A model generated the notes under the pieces. The model was not told the DNA's origin. It saw only the letters and a list, made by a program, of their open reading frames with translations, and made no database searches. Shown piece by piece: positions 36,720-45,227 of a DNA stretch of 64,000 nucleotides (its first letter is position 1; every line of letters begins with the position of its first letter). The DNA lies in contig JAMFSA010000200.1 of assembly GCA_026225055.1 (NCBI GenBank), forward strand, positions 62,001 through 126,000. Reading direction: 5' to 3'. This DNA comes from Mucilaginibacter xinganensis. Lineage in GTDB: Bacteria > Bacteroidota > Bacteroidia > Sphingobacteriales > Sphingobacteriaceae. Both the position numbers and the translations under genes were made by a program.

Positions 36720-37757
36720 ATGGAGCTCAAACCATATAATTACAGCATTACATCAGCGATTATAAAAATAGTTACGCTGTTACTCTTGTTATTCACCGCA
36801 AATAGCATTTATGCTCAAAAAAATGACAATGCCCGGGCTAATATTGGATTGATCTATCCTTTAAGCAGCAATTACACCAACGCCGCCCGTGATACCAACA
36901 ACTTTTCATTGAACCTGTTGGCAGGAGTTTCTGCCGGGGAACGTGGTTTTGCAATTGCCTGTTTATCAAACGTGATTCACGGAGATGCAAGAGGATTACA
37001 AATAGCCGGTTTCTCTAACCACATTAGTGGAAAGACAAATGGAGTTATGATTGCGGGCTTTATAAATACTTATGGACAGGGAAAAGGAACGGCAGTAGCC
37101 GGTTTTGCCAATATAGCTCGTGATAACAGTAACACTCAGATTGCCGGATTTCTGAATACAGGCGGCAATGTACCCGGATTGCAAGTGGCTGGTTTTATGA
37201 ACGTAGCAAAAAAGCTTAAAGGTACGCAGGTGGGTTTTATAAACATTGCTGATAGTGCTGGTACGCAGGTAGGGGTCATCAATATTGCAAAGAACAACGA
37301 TAAGAGTATAGGGATATCTATTGATGAAAACGAAACTACTATGTTAAGCTTCCGCTCAGGTGGTAATCGTTTTTATGGTATTATAGGCGTTGGTTACAAT
37401 GTTAAAAATGCGAAAGAGAAATACGCCTTCGAAGCAGGACTTGGAGCTAATTTGTTAATGGAAAAGGCATTCAGCCTGAAAACCGAACTTATTAGCAGCG
37501 GGCTGGAGAGTTTTAAAGGTGATGAGTATTATAAGTCGTCATTTTACCTGATGCCGGCCTTTAAAATTACACGTTCTATCGAAATATTTGCCGGTCCATC
37601 ATTCAATTATGTTGATACGGATAACGCAGAAGGAAGAGATATTGTTAAAAAATATATAACCAGATGGACCAGAAATAACGGTGCCGATTTATATGGATTA
37701 TACTTTGGTTATACAGCAGGAATTCAATTTCATTTTTTAAGTAAAGCCAGTAAATAA
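36720..37757 (+). CDS. Exported protein with LA_2272-type surface repeats
   Basis: A 345-residue exported protein (signal about 16-33: TLLLLLFTANSIYAQ). About seven imperfect repeats of roughly 20-22 residues fill residues 75-200, each built on a G-x-Q-h-A-G-F-x-N core (ARGLQIAGFSNHI, TNGVMIAGFINT, GTAVAGFANIA, NTQIAGFLNT, GLQVAGFMNVA, GTQVGFINIA). The C-terminal 130 residues (SFRSGGNRFYGIIGVGY ... YFGYTAGIQFHF) look like a small outer-membrane barrel. It is clearly paralogous to the C-terminal two-thirds of the protein at 39364. Function unknown. Confidence 0.8.
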   Translation: MELKPYNYSITSAIIKIVTLLLLLFTANSIYAQKNDNARANIGLIYPLSSNYTNAARDTNNFSLNLLAGVSAGERGFAIACLSNVIHGDARGLQIAGFSNHISGKTNGVMIAGFINTYGQGKGTAVAGFANIARDNSNTQIAGFLNTGGNVPGLQVAGFMNVAKKLKGTQVGFINIADSAGTQVGVINIAKNNDKSIGISIDENETTMLSFRSGGNRFYGIIGVGYNVKNAKEKYAFEAGLGANLLMEKAFSLKTELISSGLESFKGDEYYKSSFYLMPAFKITRSIEIFAGPSFNYVDTDNAEGRDIVKKYITRWTRNNGADLYGLYFGYTAGIQFHFLSKASK

Positions 37758-37784
37758 GGCTAATTTGCCAACATAATTTTACTA

Positions 37785-38360
37785 ATGGATAGTACGGAGT
37801 TAACGGCCGGTTTAATGGATAATACCGAGGCTGCTTTTGAACATCTGTTTAAAAAGCATTTCAGGGAATTACATGCGTATGGGTTTTCCTTATTGAAAGA
37901 TTGGGATGCTGCGGAGGAAATTGTACAGTCCTTATTTTTGAAACTTTGGGAAAAGAACGAATGGGAACATATCCAAATCTCTATAAAATCATACTTATAC
38001 AAAGCAGTTTATCATGATTGCCTTAATTACATAAGGCGGCAAAAGATCCATTTAAAATACGAAGCACATGCTGTACGTAACACAAATAGCCGCGTTGATA
38101 ACACTGACGGAAAAATTAAACTAAGCGAACTGGAACAACGGCTGGATATAGCATTGGATAAACTTCCGGAAAAATGCCGGGCCATATTTCACTTAAGCCG
38201 TTTTGAATACCTTAAATACCAGGAAATAGCTAATCAACTTGAAATATCCATTAAAACGGTAGAGACGCACATGGTTAAGGCATTGCGGATATTGAGAAAA
38301 GAAATGAAAGATTTTTTGCCAGTACTGGCGGTAATGTTATTTAACCTATTGAGATCATGA
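37785..38360 (+). CDS. ECF RNA polymerase sigma-70 factor (second)
   Basis: A 191-residue Bacteroidota ECF sigma factor: region 2 about 18-85 (AFEHLFKKHFRELHAYGFSL, WDAAEEIVQSLFLKLWEK) and region 4 about 128-180 (LPEKCRAIFHLSRFEYLKYQ, EISIKTVETHMVKAL). It overlaps the FecR gene by ATGA. Its usual third partner, a TonB receptor with STN domain, is absent; an STN protein of another kind is encoded convergently at 39364. Confidence 0.93.
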   Translation: MDSTELTAGLMDNTEAAFEHLFKKHFRELHAYGFSLLKDWDAAEEIVQSLFLKLWEKNEWEHIQISIKSYLYKAVYHDCLNYIRRQKIHLKYEAHAVRNTNSRVDNTDGKIKLSELEQRLDIALDKLPEKCRAIFHLSRFEYLKYQEIANQLEISIKTVETHMVKALRILRKEMKDFLPVLAVMLFNLLRS

Positions 38361-39343
38361 AACAGAAAATGGACGAAGATATATTGGTGAAATTTATATT
38401 GGGGGAGGCTACTGCTAATGAAGTTCGGGAGGTTAATGCCTGGATTGCTGTCAGCGATGAAAATGCCCGGGAATTAGAAAGAATAAGAGTCATTCTTGAA
38501 ACCAGCAGTCGTTTGGCACAGGTCAGCCCATTGGGAGAAGCCGAAGCCTGGGAAAATTTCAAGCGAAAACGGAACTTGACAAGTGAGCAACCGGCCAAAA
38601 TAGTTCCAATTAAAACCGTTACAAATTGGCTGCGCATTGCTGCTGCTATACTATTTTTGATTGGCGGCGCATGGGGAGTTTTTCGTTTATACAACGGACA
38701 AAAAGCTACAACCCAGGAATGGGTAAACCTAAAGGCCACAAATAAGGTATTAACAGATACCCTGCCCGACGGATCAATAGTGCATGTGAATAAAAATTCA
38801 AGCATTACTTATAACAGTGATTTTAAATCACAAAGAGTGGTGAAGCTTGCAGGGGAAGCATTTTTTAATGTTAAACATAATGCAGCAATACCTTTTACCG
38901 TGGAGGTGAATAGCATTAAAATAGTTGATGTAGGTACAGCTTTTAATATAAAAAGCGAACCATATAATACTAAAATTATAGTTGAAAGCGGCATAGTAAG
39001 CGTAAGTAAAAATAATAACGCGATACAATTACATGCCCGGCAAATGGTTAGCATAAAGCCCGGCGACAAGGTGTTAAAAGTAGAAAACAACGATGATTTG
39101 CTATACAATTATTATGTGAGCAATACATTGATAGCTGATAAAACACCACTTTGGCAACTGGTTAATGCATTGAACGAAGCTTATAACGCTGATATTAAAA
39201 TTCAAAACAATACTTTGCGCAATACGCCAATAACCGTCACCATCAGGCTGCAGGATTCACTAACGAGCATATTGAATTTAATAAAGGAAACAACCCCAGG
39301 GATGCAGGTTGATAATACCGGCAAAGCAACTGTTATCAGATAA
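38357..39343 (+). CDS. FecR-family anti-sigma factor (second)
   Basis: A 328-residue inner-membrane protein: cytoplasmic sigma-binding part 1-88, membrane helix about 90-111, periplasmic FecR domain about 120-220 (LPDGSIVHVNKNSSITYNSD, LAGEAFFNVKHN, DVGTAFNIKS) and a C-terminal DUF4974-like domain (about 255-328: LWQLVNALNEAYNADIKIQN). The gene ends 20 bases from the convergent STN-repeat gene, whose STN domain could be its signal input. Confidence 0.93.
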   Translation: MKQKMDEDILVKFILGEATANEVREVNAWIAVSDENARELERIRVILETSSRLAQVSPLGEAEAWENFKRKRNLTSEQPAKIVPIKTVTNWLRIAAAILFLIGGAWGVFRLYNGQKATTQEWVNLKATNKVLTDTLPDGSIVHVNKNSSITYNSDFKSQRVVKLAGEAFFNVKHNAAIPFTVEVNSIKIVDVGTAFNIKSEPYNTKIIVESGIVSVSKNNNAIQLHARQMVSIKPGDKVLKVENNDDLLYNYYVSNTLIADKTPLWQLVNALNEAYNADIKIQNNTLRNTPITVTIRLQDSLTSILNLIKETTPGMQVDNTGKATVIR

Positions 39344-39363
39344 GTAAATCAATCAGTAGCACA

Positions 39364-41139
39364 TTACCACATCCATTGTAAGCCACCGTTTATACCAACA
39401 TATGCAGTGTTTTTGTGATTGTTATTCGTGTTATTATTAATAATCCACCCATGAATATCAGCCGTACTGTTGGCTGTTGAAGAAGTTAAATTTATAGACG
39501 GACCGGCAAACAATGCCAGATGTTTATTTATCTTATATCCGGGTAAAATCTTTAATGCGTTTGTGTGATAAACATCCTTTTTAGGATCAGTATTTAACGA
39601 TGACGAATTGACATATTCTCCATCTAAAAAGAATCTGTTGTTGTTTACGATGTGTGCCCCCAAGCCAACATCAAGCAAAAACTTATTTTTATCGGCACCT
39701 AATTTATACCCTATTCCAACCAAACTGTATAATACACGCCCTCCCGAACGGAAATCAACATGCATATACCGATTTTCATCAGTACTTACCGCAATACTTT
39801 TACCGCCATTTTTAATAAAATTGATGATACCGATCGGGCGGTCACTGCTGTCGGCAATATTTATAAAGCCAATCTGTGTCCCTTTTACTTTTTTTGCTAC
39901 ATTTATAAAACCGGCTAATTGCAGCGTGCTCACATTTTTACCTATATTCATGAGCCCGGCAATCTGTGTGCCGCTGCTGTCGCGTGCAATATTAGCTAAT
40001 CCTGCAATAGTGGCTCCTTTATCTGTATTGTATTTATTAATTAGGCCCGCCACCTGTAACCCTTTGGCTGTTTGATCAACGTTTGCTAAACCTGCCATCT
40101 GTATGCCATTGCTAAAGTTGCGTGATTGGTTTACCGCTCCCGCTATTTGTATCCCCCGGGCGTTGTTCAGCACATTATTATAGATACCGGCCATTTGTAT
40201 GCCCCTGGTACTATCGCCAACAAAATTAAATATACCGGCCACTTGTAAAAAACGCATGCTTTTACGATTGATATTAAATACTCCAGCTAACTCCACTCCG
40301 TTTATTCCTGCCGTATACCCCCCTAAAAGATTCAGTGAAAAACGATCAATAACCTGGCTGCTATACATCCCATGGGTACTCAGACCAGGGGTAAAGGAAA
40401 CCTGATATGGAGCGGAAGCAAAATAGTTACCGAGGTTCAAGTCCTGCACTAATTGTTTCGAACTGATAAAAAACCGGGCAAAACGGTTATGCTCAACTCC
40501 CTTATTCGATCCATTGTCGGGATAATACTTATAATTCTTGTTGATCTGTTTATCACTCACAATAACATCGGCCAGCATGAATAGGGAAGTATCGCGATAA
40601 TTTTCTTTACTAGCCGTAAGTTTTATTGATCCGTTATAAGCCCTTAATTTGAGTTCAAAATATCCTTTGTCGTTAGTGAGCGTCGATACCAGTAAATTCT
40701 TTTCGTAAACACTGGCCTGTGCAATTGCCTTATTATCGGCAATATCGCGCACGTATCCTCTCACCAAAGTTTGCGTTCCCTGATCCTTAGTTATTTCAGC
40801 ACTAATAGTTAATTTGTCTGGTGCAAATGTTAATACAATATATCCAGGGACTTCTTTAAACTGGTAATTTGCCCCCAGTAATTGTTCTAAAAGACTAAAA
40901 ATTGTTCCGTGGAAGCCAGAAACAGAAACCAGGCTGTCAGCGGGGATAATCCTATTATTATAAGCAAAATAGAAATCTTGTTTGGCCGAGATTTTATTTA
41001 ATATACTGGCTATGGGTTGTTGCTTTATTTCCTTAATAGCTACTTCCTTCATCAGATAGCTTTGGGCCGAGAGCCGGATACTTGAAGTTAATAAAAACAA
41101 TAAAAGGATTTGAGATATTCGTTTCGGACCTAAAGTCAT
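39364..41139 (-). CDS. Exported STN-domain protein with surface repeats and small barrel (not a TonB receptor)
   Basis: A 591-residue protein: signal about 1-26, STN domain about 33-106 (VAIKEIKQQPIASILNKISA ...), a carboxypeptidase-regulatory-like domain about 125-200, then about ten or eleven G-x-Q-h-A-G repeats (NGVELAGVFNI, LQVAGIFNFV, GIQMAGIYNNV, GIQIAGAVNQS, GLQVAGLINKY, TQIAGLMNIG, LQLAGFINVA) and a C-terminal barrel-like part (SGGRVLYSLVGIGYKLG ... GINGGLQWMW). The back two-thirds match the 345-residue protein at 36720. There is no plug or TonB box. An STN domain on this chassis, next to an ECF/FecR pair, suggests a signalling outer-membrane protein. Confidence 0.8.
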   Translation of the reverse strand: MTLGPKRISQILLLFLLTSSIRLSAQSYLMKEVAIKEIKQQPIASILNKISAKQDFYFAYNNRIIPADSLVSVSGFHGTIFSLLEQLLGANYQFKEVPGYIVLTFAPDKLTISAEITKDQGTQTLVRGYVRDIADNKAIAQASVYEKNLLVSTLTNDKGYFELKLRAYNGSIKLTASKENYRDTSLFMLADVIVSDKQINKNYKYYPDNGSNKGVEHNRFARFFISSKQLVQDLNLGNYFASAPYQVSFTPGLSTHGMYSSQVIDRFSLNLLGGYTAGINGVELAGVFNINRKSMRFLQVAGIFNFVGDSTRGIQMAGIYNNVLNNARGIQIAGAVNQSRNFSNGIQMAGLANVDQTAKGLQVAGLINKYNTDKGATIAGLANIARDSSGTQIAGLMNIGKNVSTLQLAGFINVAKKVKGTQIGFINIADSSDRPIGIINFIKNGGKSIAVSTDENRYMHVDFRSGGRVLYSLVGIGYKLGADKNKFLLDVGLGAHIVNNNRFFLDGEYVNSSSLNTDPKKDVYHTNALKILPGYKINKHLALFAGPSINLTSSTANSTADIHGWIINNNTNNNHKNTAYVGINGGLQWMW

Positions 41140-41199
41140 TAAGCTGATGAATTTTGATTTGATATAAAAAATACCTGATTATTATTGGATTGCATTATT

Positions 41200-41235
41200 T
41201 ATATTTCAGCTAATCTACGGATTAGTTGAAATATA
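41200..41235. repeat. 16-bp inverted repeat with TACG loop
   Basis: TATATTTCAGCTAATC pairs with GATTAGTTGAAATATA, one G-T pair only. On the plus strand the loop is C-TACG-G, the very stable UNCG tetraloop type; on the minus strand it is CGTA. It lies in the 206-base gap between two minus-strand genes, where it could stop or stabilise the DUF4249 transcript, but no U-run follows. Confidence 0.75.
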
Positions 41236-41345
41236 GGTCGGCACCCATGCAGCAAGCCAACAGAAACTCTTAACAAAGAGCATCTATTGGCCTACAGTTT
41301 ATTGGAAAAAATGAGCTTACTATTTTTAGTTATTTTTTGACCTTC

Positions 41346-42134
41346 CTATTTCACTACAGCCGATTTACTGCTTACTGTTTGGGCGCTGAAATAGCCCAGG
41401 CAGCCGCCAGATATATTGGCAGTTGGTGTTGCTGGTGTTGCCAGTTGGTCATTGTAAAAGGCAATACTTTCAGCTTCCTGTAAAAAGTTGTATGCACCCT
41501 TGTCTACACCCACCAAGTTTACCAATACCAGGTTATTCTTTTTAATGGCACCTGTATCGGTAACCAAATCCATGCGGATATACTTGCCGTTCATTAATAA
41601 GTCTTCAGAGGTTTGGAACCGTTTAAGCTTTGTGCCGTTTACAGCAATATCATACTTATAATAGTTCACCAGCGCAGCCGGATCCTGATAATGTACAACA
41701 GGTTGGATCATGTTTTTTATGGAAGTATAATCAAATGTAATGGAATCAAGCTTCACCGGATAGGGCATAGTAGAAATCGCGCTATAGGTTTTTCCATTTA
41801 ACGCAACCGTAAGCTGGTAGGTATCCCCGGACTTGCCGATAATAGTATGCGTGGTATAAATTCCTGCTGATGTTTCTGTGAGCATATCATTAATACCTGT
41901 AGTTTGATCAGTTATGGTAACGGATGCCCCGGACACATTAGGATAAGTATTATCAGCATAAAAACTGACCGTCTTTGAAATGTTAACATAATAGGGGCCG
42001 GTTGTATCGCTTACTGAACCTTCGATAACCAACTGCGGGGCCGAATTGGATAAAGGCGGTGTTATTACTTTTTGGCAGGATGTATAAAACAAGACTGAAA
42101 CAAGTGCGGTTATGATGAATATTTGAGTTTTCAT
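41346..42134 (-). CDS. DUF4249-family lipoprotein
   Basis: A 262-residue lipoprotein (lipobox FYTSC, Cys20) with a beta-sandwich region: PQLVIEGSVSDTTGPYYVNI, then GASVTITDQTTG and YQLTVALNGKTYSA. Bacteroidota DUF4249 proteins are routinely encoded next to a TonB receptor, as here (5 bases after the gene at 42140). The pair presumably handles one substrate at the outer membrane; the role of the domain is unknown. Confidence 0.85.
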   Translation of the reverse strand: MKTQIFIITALVSVLFYTSCQKVITPPLSNSAPQLVIEGSVSDTTGPYYVNISKTVSFYADNTYPNVSGASVTITDQTTGINDMLTETSAGIYTTHTIIGKSGDTYQLTVALNGKTYSAISTMPYPVKLDSITFDYTSIKNMIQPVVHYQDPAALVNYYKYDIAVNGTKLKRFQTSEDLLMNGKYIRMDLVTDTGAIKKNNLVLVNLVGVDKGAYNFLQEAESIAFYNDQLATPATPTANISGGCLGYFSAQTVSSKSAVVK

Positions 42135-42139
42135 ATGAT

Positions 42140-44476
42140 TTAGAATTTAAAGTTATAAGTAACCGATGGAACCATTTTAAATAATGTGGTTTGAACCACC
42201 TGGGTTTTGTTGGCGTTCTTAGGATCGGTCTGAAAGATGATATCATAAGGGTTTGATTGACCGTAAACATTATAGATGGAAAAGTTCCAGCTGCTTTCAT
42301 ACTTTGAAGTTTTTTTAGCCAGAAGCGTTGCTCCAACATCGAGGCGGTTATAGGCAGGCAGGCGGCTACTGTTCCTTGATCCGTAATAGTAAACGGGAGC
42401 ACCATCAACAGAAAACTTACCAGATGGCCAGGTAACGGCATCCCCGGTATTGTAAACAAAATCAGCCGAAAATGTCCACTTCCTGGTGGCCTGATACATG
42501 CCTACTAATGAGATGTGATTTGTTTGATCTTGTGTGGCAGGATAATACTGATCGTTATTGATCCCAGGTATTTTTAGTTCGGTTTTAGATAACGTATAGC
42601 TTAACCACCCGGTAAATTTTCCGGTTTTCTTTTTAATATAGGTTTCCCATCCATAAGCCCTTCCCGAACCATAAAGCAGATCGCCTTCAATGTCTTCGTT
42701 CCCTACCAGGTTAGCCCCGTTTCTGTAGTCTATCTGGTTCTGCAATTTTTTGTAATACAGCTCTGACGAAAACTCAAACCCGGCTTGCTGAAAAGTATGG
42801 TAATAGCCCAAAGCCACCTGATCAGCTATTTCCGGCTTGATATTGTTACTGCTGGGCAAATAAACATTAGTAGTAGATAAATAAGCCGAGTTGTTTAGCA
42901 GGTGTATATTCTGCGCATTCCGGTCATATGATAATTTAACCGAGCTGTTTTGATTTAGCTGATAGCTGGCCGCAAAACGTGGTTCAGGCGTAATATAGCT
43001 TTTAACAATTGCACCGCTTTTATAGTAGGTGCTATCCGTTTTATTGCCGTCTTTATCATAAGTATAAAAGTTGCCCGGTCCTAATACGGTTAAATCACTT
43101 ATTCTTATACCATAAGTTATCTTCAATTTGTCAGATGGGTTCCATTCGTCGGATAGATATAACGCGCTTTCCAAAGCATACTTTTTCTCTAAAAAAACAT
43201 CATTATAACTGGATGATGCGCTGGCCAATGCGGTACCCGGTTGTGTAATGTGATATGTTGATTCTAAACCAAACCCTATTTTATTACTTGCATTCAGATA
43301 ATAAGTAAAATCCTGTTTAAAATGATAATCGGTTATAGCTGAAGATACTTTGATATTATCTGTATTGTCGTCAATATTAACATCATAAGTGTAATTGCTA
43401 TAAATGAGTGAAGTGTTGGAAAATAATTTACTGCTAAAAATATGATTCCATCTCAGTGTTCCTGTTGAGTTCCCATAATCAAGCCCGTAGCTATTTCTGA
43501 AACTCATCACATCCTTCCCAAAATATCCGGATAGGAAGATCCGGTCATTGGCATCGATCTGGTAATTTCCTTTCAGGTTTACATCGTAAAAATATATTTT
43601 ACTGTGTTTGGTAGTTGTGTCAGACGCAAACTTGGTAAAAAGATCGGCATAGCTTCGCCTGGCGCTGATAATAAAAGAGCCCTTGTTATCAAACAGGGGG
43701 CCATCAACTGTAAGTCGGGATGCAATTAAACCAATCCCGCCGCTGGCGCCAAATTTTTGGTTATTACCATCATTCATCTGGATGTCCTCTACCGAGGAGA
43801 GCCGACCGCCATAATTGGCGGGCATTCCGCCTTTGTAGATGGAAATATCTTTGATGGCATCTGAATTAAATACGGAGAAAAATCCTAAAACATGTGAAGG
43901 GTTATATAGAGTGGCTTCGTCCAGCAAAATCAGATTTTGATCAGCCGCCCCGCCCCGCACAAAGAATCCGGCATTGCCATCGCCTGCAGACACAATACCC
44001 GGAAGTAGCTGAATGGTTTTTAACACATCCTTTTCTCCCAATAAAACGGGTACATTATTAACATCTTTAATGTTAAGCCGTTGAAGGCCAGCAGGGGTAG
44101 TCAGGATATTATTACTTCGCGCTGTACTACTTTTAATTTTTACCTCCTGAAGCTGACCGTAAGCAGATACTAAGTTTTTATTAATCAGCATATTTTTAGT
44201 TAGCACAATTTTCAGGGTATCTGTAGTATATCCGGTATAAGTGGTTAACATGGTATAAGTACCTTCAGGTATGGAAATAGAATAAAATCCATAAGAATTG
44301 CTGGTTACACCTTTGCCCGGTAACTCCAAAAAGCTAATAGTAGCCGCCGGTAAGGTTTCGCCGGAGGCTTTATCTTTAATAGTGCCTGAAATGATGAAGT
44401 TTTTTTTCGATTGCGCCAGCAATATTATTGGCGATAATAGCAGTAAGAGAATAATAATTTGCTTCAATTTTGACAT
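42140..44476 (-). CDS. TonB-dependent receptor with carboxypeptidase-regulatory domain
   Basis: A 778-residue outer-membrane receptor: signal about 1-22 (MSKLKQIIILLLLLSPIILL), CarboxypepD-reg domain about 28-112, plug about 120-235 (LLGEKDVLKTIQLLPGIVSA, FFVRGGAADQNLILLDEATL) and a barrel ending TYNFKF. It is shorter than SusC proteins and belongs to the group paired with DUF4249 lipoproteins. Substrate unknown. Confidence 0.92.
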   Translation of the reverse strand: MSKLKQIIILLLLLSPIILLAQSKKNFIISGTIKDKASGETLPAATISFLELPGKGVTSNSYGFYSISIPEGTYTMLTTYTGYTTDTLKIVLTKNMLINKNLVSAYGQLQEVKIKSSTARSNNILTTPAGLQRLNIKDVNNVPVLLGEKDVLKTIQLLPGIVSAGDGNAGFFVRGGAADQNLILLDEATLYNPSHVLGFFSVFNSDAIKDISIYKGGMPANYGGRLSSVEDIQMNDGNNQKFGASGGIGLIASRLTVDGPLFDNKGSFIISARRSYADLFTKFASDTTTKHSKIYFYDVNLKGNYQIDANDRIFLSGYFGKDVMSFRNSYGLDYGNSTGTLRWNHIFSSKLFSNTSLIYSNYTYDVNIDDNTDNIKVSSAITDYHFKQDFTYYLNASNKIGFGLESTYHITQPGTALASASSSYNDVFLEKKYALESALYLSDEWNPSDKLKITYGIRISDLTVLGPGNFYTYDKDGNKTDSTYYKSGAIVKSYITPEPRFAASYQLNQNSSVKLSYDRNAQNIHLLNNSAYLSTTNVYLPSSNNIKPEIADQVALGYYHTFQQAGFEFSSELYYKKLQNQIDYRNGANLVGNEDIEGDLLYGSGRAYGWETYIKKKTGKFTGWLSYTLSKTELKIPGINNDQYYPATQDQTNHISLVGMYQATRKWTFSADFVYNTGDAVTWPSGKFSVDGAPVYYYGSRNSSRLPAYNRLDVGATLLAKKTSKYESSWNFSIYNVYGQSNPYDIIFQTDPKNANKTQVVQTTLFKMVPSVTYNFKF

Positions 44477-45227
44477 ACTTAATTGTTTTTAGGAAAAGGG
44501 AATAAGAGAGATTGGAGAATAGTCATATGCTTGTTTGGCGGTATGACACACTCCCGGAGCTTTACCCTGATCAATAAAAACTAATTTTTGTACACATCGT
44601 TGAAATTGTTGCTGAAACAGGCTTTCAGAAAGTACTTTGCTGCTGATTAGGCGTTAGCAGCAAAGTGTTTTACGTAAGAAATAAATCACTATTTTGGCAT
44701 AAACAACGATAAGAAGGAGTGGCTAGTCATATTGAATTTTAATCATTTGGGCGCAAAAACCTATCAATATAATAGCAATTTAGGTGCTGTAAACCTTTAC
44801 GAGAAACTACAAAAAACAGGTTAATCGCATTTCTGGTGCACTTTTTAAACCGTTACCCTTTAACGGTTCAGGAATTTCTCTGCTAAAATAGAACTACAAA
44901 AGCCCTCGTTGTAATTATTTGATTAATAGGTTTTTATTGGCATAAAAAAGGAGGCAACACCTATATGTTGTCTCCTTAAGTGAGATCTGACCGCAATTTT
45001 CGAACTTTTTTATTGAGGATTATTACACCCGACTTTGCCGAAGCACTGGACAGTTATGCCGGTAATCAATTATTATGCAAAATTTTAATGAAATACGAGT
45101 TAAATTGTAACTTGTAAATGTTTGCATATTCATATTTCGAAATTCATTGTCAATATAAGCAATTATTATTATATTAATCCCATTGTTTATAACCAAAATA
45201 CGAAAGGGTATAACAGGGTAAAAATAC
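44477..45227. other. Structured 751-base intergenic region
   Basis: This gap between divergent genes has no convincing ORF. It holds at least three hairpins: ACTTTGCTGCT/AGCAGCAAAGT at 44634-44666 (perfect, 11 bp), AACCGTTA/TAACGGTT at 44848-44868 (perfect, 8 bp) and a terminator-like hairpin at 44944-44977. The region may encode a small RNA or be the scar of a lost gene. Confidence 0.55.
44944..44977 (-). terminator. Orphan terminator-like hairpin acting on the minus strand
   Basis: AAGGAGGCAACA (44948-44959) pairs with TGTTGTCTCCTT (44966-44977), one wobble, 6-base loop. Reading the minus strand, the stem runs into six T. No recognised minus-strand gene lies just upstream of it (the next genes to the right are plus strand), so the transcript it would end is unknown. 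Confidence 0.6.

Noticed and set aside
38341..38805. 154-codon antisense ORF opposite the FecR gene
   Set aside because: It is entirely antisense to a well-supported FecR gene and shows no recognisable protein features.
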